Positions 33,230-42,565 of a stretch of DNA of 64,000 nt are shown piece by piece (within the stretch, counting starts at the first letter, position 1; the number at the start of each line of letters is the position of its first letter). The notes below the pieces were generated by a model, which saw nothing but the letters and a program-made list of their open reading frames with translations, did not search any database and was not told where the DNA came from. The position numbers and the translations under genes were made by a program. Source of the DNA: Pasteurella skyensis (GTDB lineage Bacteria > Pseudomonadota > Gammaproteobacteria > Enterobacterales > Pasteurellaceae); assembly GCF_013377295.1 (NCBI RefSeq), contig NZ_CP016180.1, positions 124,001 through 188,000 of the forward strand. The letters are read 5' to 3'.

Positions 33230-33940
33230 ATGAATAATGTCGATCAAAATGAAATTGCTAAATTTGAGAAAATGGCACAAAGTTGGTGGGATCCGAATGG
33301 AGATTTCAAACCTATTCATTTATTAAACCCTCTACGAGTGAGTTATATTGCTGAAAAATCTAACGGATTATTTGGTAAAAAAGTGTTAGATGTCGGTTGT
33401 GGTGGTGGCATTTTAAGTGAATCTATGGCAAAAATGGGTGCACAAGTCACAGGGCTTGATATGACCACTGAACCTTTAAATATTGCCAAACAGCACGCAC
33501 TTCAAAATGGTTTAGAGATTGATTATCAGCAAATTACTATTGAGGAATTTGTTACTCAGCAGCAATCTCAAAATGCTGAAAAATTTGATGTAATTACCTG
33601 TATGGAAATGTTGGAGCACGTTCCAGATCCATTATCTATTATTCAAAGTTGTAAAGTGTTATTAAAACCTGATGGAGTACTTTTCTTTTCTACGATCAAT
33701 CGTACTTTTAAGGCGTATATGTTGGTCATTATTGGGGCTGAATATGTATTGAAAATGCTTCCAAAAGGTACCCACGAGTTTGATAAATTTATAAAACCAG
33801 CCGAACTATTGAATTGGTGCGATCAAGCTGAATTAAATTGTAATGAAATTGTAGGCTACCATTTTAATCCTTTAACTGAAAAGTTTAGGCTGAATAATGA
33901 TGTAAGCAGTAATTATATTGCTCAGTTAACATATAGATAA
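33230..33940 (+). CDS. ubiG: ubiquinone biosynthesis O-methyltransferase UbiG
   Basis: SAM-dependent O-methyltransferase that acts twice in ubiquinone synthesis. Class I methyltransferase motif I is [13 protein letters not shown], motif II is the [11 protein letters not shown] segment, and FFSTINRT follows. The N-terminus from the second ATG ([21 protein letters not shown] region) matches known UbiG starts. The frame is also open from an ATG six bases earlier. No strong ribosome site precedes either. Confidence 0.95.
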   Translation: MNNVDQNEIAKFEKMAQSWWDPNGDFKPIHLLNPLRVSYIAEKSNGLFGKKVLDVGCGGGILSESMAKMGAQVTGLDMTTEPLNIAKQHALQNGLEIDYQQITIEEFVTQQQSQNAEKFDVITCMEMLEHVPDPLSIIQSCKVLLKPDGVLFFSTINRTFKAYMLVIIGAEYVLKMLPKGTHEFDKFIKPAELLNWCDQAELNCNEIVGYHFNPLTEKFRLNNDVSSNYIAQLTYR

Positions 33941-33979
33941 AATTGATAGTTTGAATTTTCTTATAGTAGAGGTATTGCT

Positions 33980-34831
33980 ATGACACATTATGCAAAAGGT
34001 GTTTTGTACATCATTATGGCATATTTTAGCTACTCAATAATGAGTGTATTTGTAAAATTAGCATCATCAACTTTAGTAGCAAGTGAAATTTTATTTGCTC
34101 GTTTTATTGTAGGGACTGTGTTGATAGCTCCTTTTATATTCAAGAAAAAAAATCAAACATTAAAAATTAATAATATACCTTTTTTTGTGATAAGGAATGT
34201 TGCAGGTATCGGTAGTATGTTATTAATGTTTTATGCTATTCGAGAAATTCCCGTTTCTCTCTCTATTTTATTAATGAATACTGCCGCTCTTTTTGTTCCT
34301 CTTATTGTTTTATTGTTATTTAAAACTAAAACAAAAGTGAGTTCTTTGATTTGTGTTATAGTTGGTTTTATTGGTGTTGCTGTTATTGTACAAGTAAACA
34401 CAAATCAAGATGTATCCTTCTTTTATCTTTTATTAGGAATTGGTAGTGCAATCTTAGCCGCAATAGTTTATTGTAGTTTACAAGAATTAAATAAAAGTAA
34501 TAGTCCACAAAATATTGTGTTTTATTTTCATTTAACAGGTTCAATTGTTCTTCCATTATTCTTTTTTAATTATTGGACTGCTCCATCACTTTATGAATTA
34601 TTATTACTGTTTTTAGTTGGATTATTTGGGATTATCTATCAAATATTTTTAACTCAGTCATTTAAGTTTGCAACAGCAACAGAAGTAACACCTTTTACAT
34701 TTACAGGGGTGATTTTTTCCAGTTTATGTGACTGGTTTATCTGGAATGACTTTCCATCACTTAATTTTTGGATTGGTGCTGTTATCATCATTGGTTCAAT
34801 TAGTTATTTAGCAAAACTAGATTCAAAATAA
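33980..34831 (+). CDS. EamA-family drug/metabolite transporter
   Basis: A 283-aa inner-membrane protein with about ten hydrophobic segments arranged as two EamA repeats. The substrate cannot be read from the sequence. It lies 39 bases after ubiG and 20 bases before rsuA and may share their transcript. Another EamA protein is encoded on the opposite strand just beyond rsuA, but the two are not close copies. Confidence 0.85.
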   Translation: MTHYAKGVLYIIMAYFSYSIMSVFVKLASSTLVASEILFARFIVGTVLIAPFIFKKKNQTLKINNIPFFVIRNVAGIGSMLLMFYAIREIPVSLSILLMNTAALFVPLIVLLLFKTKTKVSSLICVIVGFIGVAVIVQVNTNQDVSFFYLLLGIGSAILAAIVYCSLQELNKSNSPQNIVFYFHLTGSIVLPLFFFNYWTAPSLYELLLLFLVGLFGIIYQIFLTQSFKFATATEVTPFTFTGVIFSSLCDWFIWNDFPSLNFWIGAVIIIGSISYLAKLDSK

Positions 34832-34851
34832 ATTTTTAGGATAATAAAACT

Positions 34852-35544
34852 ATGCGTTTAGATAAATTTATAGCAGAACAAACAGGATTAACACGCACTC
34901 AAGCAACTAAAGCATTAAAAAGCAGTTTGGTCACAGTTAATGACAAAATTATTAAAAGTGGGGCAACTAAAATAACTTCTCAAGATGTAGTTATTTTTGA
35001 TGAACAGTCGCTTGAATGGCTTGAACAAGGGCAATATTTTATGTTGTATAAGCCACAAGGCTATGTTTGCTCTAATGATGACAGTGAGTATCCAACAGTT
35101 TTTGATTTTTTTGATTATCCTTTAAAAGGCAAACTACACTGTGCAGGACGTTTAGATGCGGATACCACAGGATTAGTGCTTTTAACTGATGATGGACAAT
35201 GGTCGCACCGTATTACCTCACCAAAGCATCAATGTGAAAAAACCTATTTAGTCACTTTAGCCGATCCTGTTGAACCTTTCTACGAGGAAAAATTGCAACA
35301 AGGTATTATGTTACGTGGCGAGAAAACGCCAACCCTTCCTGCAAAATTAGAAGTTTTAGATGATTATAATGTTACTTTGACGATTTCAGAGGGGCGTTAT
35401 CATCAAGTAAAACGTATGTTTGCCGCTTTGGGCAATAAAGTGGAGTTTTTACATCGTTGTAAAATTGGCGGTGTGGCACTAGATAATGCACTTGAAGAAG
35501 GGGAATTTAGAGCATTAACAGAAGAAGAAATCACATTCTTCTAA
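34852..35544 (+). CDS. rsuA: 16S rRNA pseudouridine(516) synthase
   Basis: Forms pseudouridine 516 in 16S rRNA. An N-terminal S4 RNA-binding domain (MRLDKFIAEQTGLTRTQA) is followed by the RsuA-type catalytic domain with the active Asp in GRLDADTTGLVLLTDDG. YHQVKRMFAALGNKV lies near the C-terminus. Length 230 aa is typical. Confidence 0.94.
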   Translation: MRLDKFIAEQTGLTRTQATKALKSSLVTVNDKIIKSGATKITSQDVVIFDEQSLEWLEQGQYFMLYKPQGYVCSNDDSEYPTVFDFFDYPLKGKLHCAGRLDADTTGLVLLTDDGQWSHRITSPKHQCEKTYLVTLADPVEPFYEEKLQQGIMLRGEKTPTLPAKLEVLDDYNVTLTISEGRYHQVKRMFAALGNKVEFLHRCKIGGVALDNALEEGEFRALTEEEITFF

Positions 35545-35577
35545 ATACTGTTAATGTCTAGGATATTATTGATGGTA

Positions 35578-36456
35578 TTATTTTGTAGATTTATCTATAC
35601 TCTGCGATTCTTTTAAAGAGTAAAGTACTGAAAAAATAACTAATATAATACCAATGCTGGCATAGAGGTCTGGTCGCTCATTGAGTAAAATAATAGCAAA
35701 AAAGACACCAAAAATAGGTTCAAGAGCAAGAAATATGCCACCAAGATTAGCCGCTGTTTTTGATAATCCTATATTCCACAGCCAACTTGCTAATAGTGTA
35801 CACCCAATACCTAAATACAAAACAGAGGCTATCCCCGAAATAGAAGGTGTTATTTGCCAGTCATCAACAAGGAGTAATGAACAAGGAATACACCACAGTG
35901 CAGCAAAAAATAAGGTTAAGGCGGTAAAGCTGCCTTTAGGTACTTTATCGATGAGGACTTTTGATTGTTGCAAAGTAATTGCAATTACAACTGTAGAAGA
36001 AAACACAATAAAGCAACCAATGAAATTATCATTACTTAAATCAGGAACTCCCATTACCAAAGCGATTCCCACTAAAGCAATAAGAGATAATAGTATTTGT
36101 TTTTTATTGGTGGGTTGATTGAAAAAATAGTGTCCTGCAAGAATAACAAGAAGAGGCTCAAAACCTATCATTGTTGCTGCATTTGACGCTGTCGTATATT
36201 CTAATCCAATAAATTGTAATAGAAAGATAGAATTAATTAAAAATGATACTCCAATGACTTTATATAGCAGTGGTTTAGTTAATTTTCTGATACTAGGGAT
36301 CGCAATATGAGCAATAAAAGGCAGTGCAATAAACCATCTAAATAGCACTATAATCTCAGGAGAGGCTAATGCTTCAGCATATTTTCCCGCAATAAAAGAT
36401 GTTCCCCATAAAAATGCGGCAGCAAGTAGGTAAAGCATATAATTTTCGACTCCCAA
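35578..36456 (-). CDS. EamA-family transporter
   Basis: About 290 aa with ten hydrophobic segments in two EamA repeats. An AAAFLWGTSFIAGKYAE motif in the first segment is typical of the family. The start is uncertain: the ATG six codons further in (MLYLL) is equally possible. Substrate is unknown. The gene is convergent with rsuA and downstream of hda on the same strand, 158 bases away; that gap contains nothing I recognise. Confidence 0.85.
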   Translation of the reverse strand: MGVENYMLYLLAAAFLWGTSFIAGKYAEALASPEIIVLFRWFIALPFIAHIAIPSIRKLTKPLLYKVIGVSFLINSIFLLQFIGLEYTTASNAATMIGFEPLLVILAGHYFFNQPTNKKQILLSLIALVGIALVMGVPDLSNDNFIGCFIVFSSTVVIAITLQQSKVLIDKVPKGSFTALTLFFAALWCIPCSLLLVDDWQITPSISGIASVLYLGIGCTLLASWLWNIGLSKTAANLGGIFLALEPIFGVFFAIILLNERPDLYASIGIILVIFSVLYSLKESQSIDKSTK

Positions 36457-36614
36457 TAAACAACAAATAATACGATCTTATACAAATCATTGCTATTTTG
36501 TGTTTTTTATACGGACAAAGCGATGTTAAACATAAGATACAATAAGATTATCAGTAAAAATGACTTTAAACAAGGAAAGAGCCAGCATTTTATCACTGCA
36601 GTTAGTAGATCAAT

Positions 36615-37331
36615 CTAAAGACCGAGCACTTCTTTGACGAAAGGGACTGTCAATTTTCGCTGTGCTTGTAATGACGCTTGATCTAATATTTCTAAGGTAT
36701 TAATCAGTGAACTTAAGCGACGATCTAAGCGCTTGAGTAGGAAGCTAGCCACTTCATTTGAGAGCTCGAGACCTTTTTGATAAGCACGTTGTTGTAAAAT
36801 TTCACATTTTTGCTCATCGGTTAAATGTTCCAGTTGATAAACCTCACCCCAATTTAGGCGGGAACGTAAATCGGGTAATTTTATTGCTAATTGATTAGGT
36901 GGACAGTTTGCACTAATAACCAGTAATGTTTTACGAGTTTGTGTTGAGCTAGAATGTTGTTCACGAATGCGATTAAACAAATCAAACAATGTTTCTTCCC
37001 ACTCTTCCTTACCTGCAATTAAGTGAATGTCATCTAAACAAATTACATCAAGTAAATCTGCATTTTCTAATACTACAGGAGAAAAGTAATGGGACTTTTC
37101 AAGGGGAATATAACTTGCATTACGTTGTTGTATTAGAACGTGGTTATTTATTGCTTTAAGTAAATGACTTTTGCCACAACTTTCACTTCCCCAAATATAG
37201 AAAAAGGGCTGCGTGACAGTGGTAAGATTTTGGCGCAAAGAATCTAATAGCACAAAATTATTTTGTGCATAAAAATTTTCTAAGGTCTCACCATCGACTT
37301 GATGGATTGGAAGTGGTAACTGTAAAATCAT
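36615..37331 (-). CDS. hda: DnaA regulatory inactivator Hda
   Basis: AAA+ DnaA homologue that, with the beta clamp, promotes ATP hydrolysis on DnaA and prevents re-initiation. The N-terminal MILQLPLPI contains the clamp-binding peptide (QLPLPI). A Walker A-like GSESCGKSHL is at about residues 48-57, and CLDDIHL is the Walker B motif. Length 238 aa fits Hda, and the domain IV of DnaA is absent. Confidence 0.93.
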   Translation of the reverse strand: MILQLPLPIHQVDGETLENFYAQNNFVLLDSLRQNLTTVTQPFFYIWGSESCGKSHLLKAINNHVLIQQRNASYIPLEKSHYFSPVVLENADLLDVICLDDIHLIAGKEEWEETLFDLFNRIREQHSSSTQTRKTLLVISANCPPNQLAIKLPDLRSRLNWGEVYQLEHLTDEQKCEILQQRAYQKGLELSNEVASFLLKRLDRRLSSLINTLEILDQASLQAQRKLTVPFVKEVLGL

Positions 37332-37491
37332 AGCCTACAGAATAACGGAAAAAACAATAAATTTCATTATATTTCTTGCAAATTGTAAAAGAGAGACTTA
37401 ATATCTATCTTGCTTTCAAGGATTTGAAAGTATAGGGAAATTTGTAAATTTTTCCAATGATCTAACCGCTTTATTTTAGGAGAATAGTCAG

Positions 37492-38538
37492 ATGAAAAAG
37501 TGGGTGATTGCTTTAATGTCAGGAGTTGTATTATTAGGTACAACAAATATAGTTTATGCTAAAGATGATGTTGTACATCTTTATACGTGGACAGAGTATG
37601 TACCAGATGGATTGTTAGATAATTTTACCAAAGAAACTGGTATTAAAGTTGAACTTTCAACCCTTGAGTCTAATGAAACGATGTATGCAAAGTTAAAGTT
37701 ACAAGCTCAAGAAGGTGGTTATGATGTGATTGCACCAAGTAATTACTTCATCTCAAAAATGGCAAAGGAAGGGATGCTTGAAGAGTTAGATCATAGTAAG
37801 TTACCTGTTATTGAGGATCTTAATCCAGATTGGTTAAATAAACCTTATGATGAAGGTAATAAGTATTCACTACCTCAATTACTCGGCGCTCCAGGTATTG
37901 CCTTTAATACCGATACTTATCAAGGTAGTCAATTCACCTCGTGGGCAGATTTATGGAAGTCTGAATTTAAAAATAAAGTTCAGATGTTAGATGATGTTCG
38001 TGAAGTGTTTAATATTGCATTACTCAAGATTGGCGCAGATCCAAATACACAAGATCCAAAGGTAATTAAGCAGGCGTATGAAGAGTTGTTAAAATTACGC
38101 CCAAATATTTTATCTTTTAATTCAGATAACCCTGCAAACGCATTTATTTCAGGTGAAATTGAAGTAGGACAGTTATGGAATGGATCTGTACGTATTGCGA
38201 AAAAAGAGGAAGCATCTTTGGATATGGTTTATCCAAAAGAAGGTCCTGTTTTATGGGTCGATACTTTAGCCATTCCGAAAGGTGCAAAAAATGTTGAGGC
38301 GGCACACAAACTAATAAATTATTTATTAAGTGCCAAAGTAGCTAAAGAATTAACATTAGCCATTGGTTATCCAACCTCAAATATAAAAGCCTTAGCAATG
38401 CTACCAAAAGAAATAACAGAAGATCCTGCTATTTATCCACCTGCTGAGGTGCTAAACAACAGCTATTGGCAAGATGATATTGGTGATGCAATAGAGATTT
38501 ATGAAAAGTATTACCAAGAGTTAAAGGCTGCTCAATAA
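37492..38538 (+). CDS. potD: spermidine/putrescine-binding periplasmic protein, PotD-like (copy 2)
   Basis: A 348-aa PotD paralogue with signal peptide ending near VYA. The mature start DDVVHLYTWTEYVPDG and the QLWNGSVRIAKK segment keep the polyamine-pocket layout. It begins with ATG after TTTAGGAG, unlike copy 1, which uses TTG. No transporter genes are adjacent. A reverse uptake sequence lies in its leader (ACCGCTT near 37466). H. influenzae also carries two potD genes, so a pair is usual for the family. Confidence 0.92.
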   Translation: MKKWVIALMSGVVLLGTTNIVYAKDDVVHLYTWTEYVPDGLLDNFTKETGIKVELSTLESNETMYAKLKLQAQEGGYDVIAPSNYFISKMAKEGMLEELDHSKLPVIEDLNPDWLNKPYDEGNKYSLPQLLGAPGIAFNTDTYQGSQFTSWADLWKSEFKNKVQMLDDVREVFNIALLKIGADPNTQDPKVIKQAYEELLKLRPNILSFNSDNPANAFISGEIEVGQLWNGSVRIAKKEEASLDMVYPKEGPVLWVDTLAIPKGAKNVEAAHKLINYLLSAKVAKELTLAIGYPTSNIKALAMLPKEITEDPAIYPPAEVLNNSYWQDDIGDAIEIYEKYYQELKAAQ

Positions 38539-38577
38539 GCTTAATTATTTTAAGTATTATTTTTATAACATAAACAG

Positions 38578-38612
38578 TTGACCTTTTAGAGACTCTAGAA
38601 GGTCAATTTTTT
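38578..38612 (+). terminator. intrinsic terminator after potD copy 2
   Basis: TTGACCTTTTAGAG pairs with CTCTAGAAGGTCAA (14 positions, one mismatch) with a 1-base gap and a six-T tail. Confidence 0.8.
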
Positions 38613-38734
38613 GGTCATTACTAGTGTTATTGTAAAAGACTGCTGGATTTAAAGATTAATTTTTAGTATTGTATTTCACAAGATTTTAATAGATAAAATT
38701 CACTATGAAAAAGGAGAAGAAATGAATACCCTAG

Positions 38735-38814
38735 AAAATCACAAAATCACAAAATCACAAAATCACAAAATCACAAAATCACAAAATCACAAAATCACAA
38801 AATCACAAAATCAC
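38735..38814 (+). repeat. octanucleotide tandem repeat, 10 x AAAATCAC
   Basis: Ten perfect units just inside a coding start, the classic arrangement for slipped-strand phase variation in Haemophilus-type surface genes. Eight bases is not a multiple of three, so each unit gained or lost shifts the frame. By frame arithmetic 8, 11 or 14 units would join the ATG to the body. Confidence 0.95.
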
Positions 38815-39296
38815 AATCTTTGTTATTAACTTAGAAAAATCAACAGAAAGACGCCAAAGTATTCAACAGCAATTTGAACAATTACCACAAAAAATAGATT
38901 TTCAATTTTTTAAAGCCATTAATGGTAAAGAAAATCCTGATTTTTATTTATTTGCAAAACATAATGCAGCAAAACGTTTTAAGTATAAAGGTAGCAAGAG
39001 TACATTAGGACAGTTAGGTTGTTTTGCAAGCCATTATTTACTTTGGGAAGAATGTGTAAAATTAAATCAACCTATTATTATTTTAGAAGATGATGCCATT
39101 TTGCATAATGAGTTTTGTGATGTTTACACTTTCTTAGGTTCAGAAGAAAATCAATTTGAATTTTTATGGCTTACCCCTCCATCCCCTTGTAGACGTTCAC
39201 AAAAAGGTAAATTTATTGCAAAAATAAAAAATACTTCAAATGAAATTCAATAATTTTATAAAGCTTGGAGTAATACAACAGGTTATTATATTACCC

Positions 39297-39477
39297 CAGG
39301 GCAAAATCATACTTGAATAAAAAATATACTTATTAGTAAAATAACTATTTATTTGAATTTGAAAATAAAATTTAAGCATAGAAAGACATTAATTAAACAG
39401 TTTTTGTTTGGCATTTAATCTTTTAAATAAGATAAATAATGAACATATTGTAAGTTTACAAGTATGATCTTGCCCTG
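39297..39477. mobile_element. 181-bp MITE-like element with 19-bp terminal inverted repeats
   Basis: The left end CAGGGCAAAATCATACTTG matches the reverse complement of the right end at 18 of 19 positions. The flanks are direct repeats TATATTACCC (10 bp) on each side, consistent with target duplication. Removing the element and one flank restores the reading GYYITPKIAKN in the glycosyltransferase. The interior is A/T-rich with no ORF, so any movement would need a transposase from elsewhere. Confidence 0.88.
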
Positions 39478-39966
39478 TATATTACCCCTAAAATTGCGAA
39501 AAATTTATTGAATTATACCCAAGAATGGATTTTTGATGTTGATATTACGATGGATAGATATTGGGAAAACAAAATCAAATATTTAGCTGTTACACCTGCT
39601 TGCTTGGAACCTCATTTATTTTTAGGAAGTGATATTCCGATTGATAAAGGAAAAAAAGAGCGTACGGCAATTATTCGCTTAAGAAGAGAGTATTATTCGC
39701 TTGTAGATAAAGTGAATAAGTTTATTTTTGATCTGTTGAATAAATAAGCCTTTTGTTTCATTAAATATGTTATTCGCCAAGAAAGTATTTATGAATTAAG
39801 ATTTTTATCTTAACAAAATTTTTATTATTTAGATGTATTGCTTAATTTTATTTGTTGTCAATTGGTAAATTTTTTCAATAATCTTACCGCTTATGTTGTA
39901 GTAAAAGCCAATATAAGAGAAAATAGCACTTTAAATTTTAACAAGACAAGATAAAACGGAAATAAA

Positions 39967-41550
39967 ATGAGTTATCCACAACAACAAGTTGATAAAAGAC
40001 GTACTTTTGCGATTATTTCGCACCCCGATGCAGGTAAAACCACCATTACAGAAAAAGTGTTACTTTACGGACAAGCCATTCAAACAGCAGGTTCAGTAAA
40101 AGGCAAGGGCTCTACTCAACACGCAAAATCAGACTGGATGGAAATGGAAAAACAACGTGGGATTTCCATTACCACCTCAGTAATGCAGTTTCCTTATAAC
40201 GATTGCTTAGTCAATTTACTAGATACTCCGGGACACGAAGACTTCTCAGAAGATACTTATCGTACTTTAACGGCGGTAGACAGCTGTTTAATGGTCATCG
40301 ACTCAGCAAAAGGTGTTGAGGAACGAACCATTAAACTTATGGAAGTTACTCGCTTGCGTGATACGCCAATCATCACTTTTATGAATAAATGTGACCGTGA
40401 TATTCGTGATCCATTAGAATTATTAGACGAAGTTGAAGATGTTTTAAAAATCAACTGTGCACCGATCACTTGGCCTATCGGCTGTGGAAAACTTTTTAAA
40501 GGTGTTTATCATTTAACCAAAGATGAAACCTATCTGTATCAAACAGGGCAAGGGCATAAAATTCAAGAAGTTCGTATCATTAAAGGCTTAGATAACCCTG
40601 AATTAGATGAAGCAGTTGGTGATGATTTGGCGTCACAACTGCGTGATGAATTAGAATTAGTGCTAGGGGCAAGTAATGAATTTGACCTTGATGCATTCTT
40701 AAAAGGCGAATTAACGCCTGTTTACTTCGGAACGGCATTAGGTAACTTTGGTGTAAATCATTTCTTAGATGGCTTAACGCAGTGGGCACCTGCTCCACAA
40801 TCTCGTGAAACAGATATCCGTAAAGTTGAGGCAAAAGAAGATAAATTCAGTGGTTTTGTGTTTAAAATCCAAGCAAATATGGATCCAAAACACCGAGATC
40901 GTGTCGCATTTATGCGTATCGTTTCAGGTAAATACGAAAAAGGAATGAAATTAAAGCATACACGTATCGGTAAAGATGTGGTCATTTCAGACGCCTTAAC
41001 CTTTATGGCGGGAGATCGCTCACACGCTGATGAAGCCTATGCGGGGGATATTATCGGCTTGCACAATCACGGTACAATCCAAATCGGCGACACCTTTACA
41101 CAAGGTGAACTGATGAAATTCACTGGCATTCCAAACTTCGCTCCTGAATTGTTCCGCCGTATCCGTTTAAAAGATCCATTAAAACAAAAACAACTGTTAA
41201 AAGGCTTAGTACAACTTTCCGAAGAAGGGGCGGTGCAAGTGTTCCGTCCACTTATCAACAACGATTTAATCGTAGGTGCAGTGGGTGTGTTACAGTTTGA
41301 TGTGGTTGTGGCTCGCTTAAAAGCGGAATATAACGTAGAAGCGATTTATGAAAGTGTAAACGTCGCAACCGCTCGTTGGGTTGAATGCGATGACGTGAAA
41401 AAATTTGAAGAATTCAAACGCAAAAACGAACAGAATTTAGCCCTAGATGGCGGCGATAACCTAACTTATATCGCCCCAACAATGGTGAATCTGAACCTTG
41501 CTCACGAACGTTATCCTGATGTGAAGTTCTTCCAAACAAGAGAGCATTAG
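39967..41550 (+). CDS. prfC: peptide chain release factor 3
   Basis: GTPase that recycles RF1/RF2 from the ribosome after termination. The P-loop is SHPDAGKTT, followed by [14 protein letters not shown] and NKCD. C-terminal domains II and III follow. Length 527 aa is normal for RF3 and shorter than EF-G. A reverse uptake core lies upstream (near 39885) and another just after the stop. Confidence 0.97.
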   Translation: MSYPQQQVDKRRTFAIISHPDAGKTTITEKVLLYGQAIQTAGSVKGKGSTQHAKSDWMEMEKQRGISITTSVMQFPYNDCLVNLLDTPGHEDFSEDTYRTLTAVDSCLMVIDSAKGVEERTIKLMEVTRLRDTPIITFMNKCDRDIRDPLELLDEVEDVLKINCAPITWPIGCGKLFKGVYHLTKDETYLYQTGQGHKIQEVRIIKGLDNPELDEAVGDDLASQLRDELELVLGASNEFDLDAFLKGELTPVYFGTALGNFGVNHFLDGLTQWAPAPQSRETDIRKVEAKEDKFSGFVFKIQANMDPKHRDRVAFMRIVSGKYEKGMKLKHTRIGKDVVISDALTFMAGDRSHADEAYAGDIIGLHNHGTIQIGDTFTQGELMKFTGIPNFAPELFRRIRLKDPLKQKQLLKGLVQLSEEGAVQVFRPLINNDLIVGAVGVLQFDVVVARLKAEYNVEAIYESVNVATARWVECDDVKKFEEFKRKNEQNLALDGGDNLTYIAPTMVNLNLAHERYPDVKFFQTREH

Positions 41551-41590
41551 TCTTAATTTTCAAGCGGTGATATTTTTTAAAAAATTTACC

Positions 41591-41707
41591 GTAGGGTCGG
41601 ATTAGCAAACTTGTTTGCGTATATCCGACCGTTCTCACCGAATAAATATAATCAAACTTTATTTTTTGTTGCGGTGGCATATACGGCTTCGCCTAATACC
41701 ACCCTAC
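41591..41707. repeat. interspersed palindromic repeat, GTAGGGT...ACCCTAC
   Basis: The outer ends GTAGGGT and ACCCTAC are inverted. Inside, GTCGGAT pairs with ATCCGAC around TTAGCAAACTTGTTTGCG. A second arm GGTGG...CCACC surrounds GGCTTCGCC. No coding potential is evident. The layout resembles dispersed non-coding repeats seen near gene ends in this family. An uptake sequence (CAAGCGGTGATATTTT) lies directly before it. Confidence 0.6.
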
Positions 41708-41727
41708 AAATTTTTAATCAAAACAAA

Positions 41728-42369
41728 TTAGTATTCTATCCCTTGCTTTTTAAGATATTCTTGAGTTTCTTTACGACCATTCCTTGCTGATTTTATGTAC
41801 CATTCAATAGCTTGTTGAACATCTTTTGTAACGCCTAGACCTTCATAATACATAACCCCAAGGTTATTTTGGGCATCAGCTTCCCCTTGTTCAGCTGATT
41901 TTTTATACCATTTAATAGCCTGTTGATAATCTTGTGCGACACCTCGACCTTCTACATACATAACTCCAAGATTATATTGAGCCATAGCAAAGCCTTTTTC
42001 AGCTGCTTTGGTGTACCATTTTATGGCTTGTTGGTAATTTTGTGTAACACCTAGACCTGCCTCATACATCGCTCCAAGATTAGATTGAGCCGAAGTAAAG
42101 CCTTGTTCAGCCGCTTTTTTGTACCATTTAACAGCCTGTTTATAATCTTGTGCTACACCTACACCTTTATCATACATCGCCCCAACATTATGTTGAGCAG
42201 GAGCTAAACCTTGTTCAGCTGCTTTTTTGAACCATTTAAAAGCCTGTTGATAATTTTGTTGACTGTAATATTTTTCTGCAATATCAAAATCTTTATTAGG
42301 TGTATCGGCAAAACTAAAATTAGCAATGGATAAACTAAGAAGTGCAATAAGTGGTAGTAACTTTTTCAT
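41728..42369 (-). CDS. Sel1-like repeat (SLR) protein, exported
   Basis: A 213-aa protein with a signal peptide ending FADTP near residue 22. About five tandem Sel1 repeats of 36 residues follow, each with the pattern A..WY.KAAEQG.A.AQ.NLG.MY..G.GV..D. Such TPR-like proteins are scaffolds for protein contacts, often in the periplasm. The DNA of repeats 2-5 is also very alike, so repeat number could change by recombination. No neighbour indicates a partner. Confidence 0.88.
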   Translation of the reverse strand: MKKLLPLIALLSLSIANFSFADTPNKDFDIAEKYYSQQNYQQAFKWFKKAAEQGLAPAQHNVGAMYDKGVGVAQDYKQAVKWYKKAAEQGFTSAQSNLGAMYEAGLGVTQNYQQAIKWYTKAAEKGFAMAQYNLGVMYVEGRGVAQDYQQAIKWYKKSAEQGEADAQNNLGVMYYEGLGVTKDVQQAIEWYIKSARNGRKETQEYLKKQGIEY

Positions 42370-42511
42370 TGTGAAGACCTTCTGTTTTACATAAGGGAAA
42401 ATATTATCGGATCTACTTGGATACGTCTAGCCGCTTTTAGCTAATTTTTGATGAGAGTGTGAAATGTTTTAAGGTGTCTATGTTTAACTACGGAAATTTA
42501 CTTTTAGATAA

Positions 42512-42541
42512 AGAAAAGGCGGTTAAATCTCCGCCTTTTTG
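42512..42541. terminator. intrinsic terminator
   Basis: AAAGGCGG and CCGCCTTT (8 bp, 8-base loop) with A-run and T-run flanks lie between two genes on the minus strand. It ends the M48 protease transcript. Confidence 0.75.
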
Positions 42542-42565
42542 ATACAAACTTTTCTTATCGATTCA

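Larger units (their letters stand above)
38722..39747 (+). pseudogene. decayed phase-variable family-25 glycosyltransferase (LPS type)
   Basis: The gene opens with ATG after a GGAGAAG ribosome site and runs at once into ten AAAATCAC units. The body downstream reads IFVINLEKSTERRQSI, LGCFASHYLLWEECV and IIILEDDAILHNEF, hallmarks of glycosyltransferase family 25 (Lic2A/Lex-type LPS enzymes). With ten units the ATG is out of frame with the body. An in-frame TAA at 39251 breaks the body as well, and a 181-bp element follows at 39297. The C-terminal part resumes at YITPKIAKNLLNYTQEW and runs to a stop. The gene is therefore inactive for three independent reasons. Confidence 0.88.

Noticed and set aside
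38735-38814. Octamer repeats as a CRISPR or integron repeat
   Set aside because: Units are directly abutting with no spacers, at the 5' end of a glycosyltransferase gene. This is a slippage tract.
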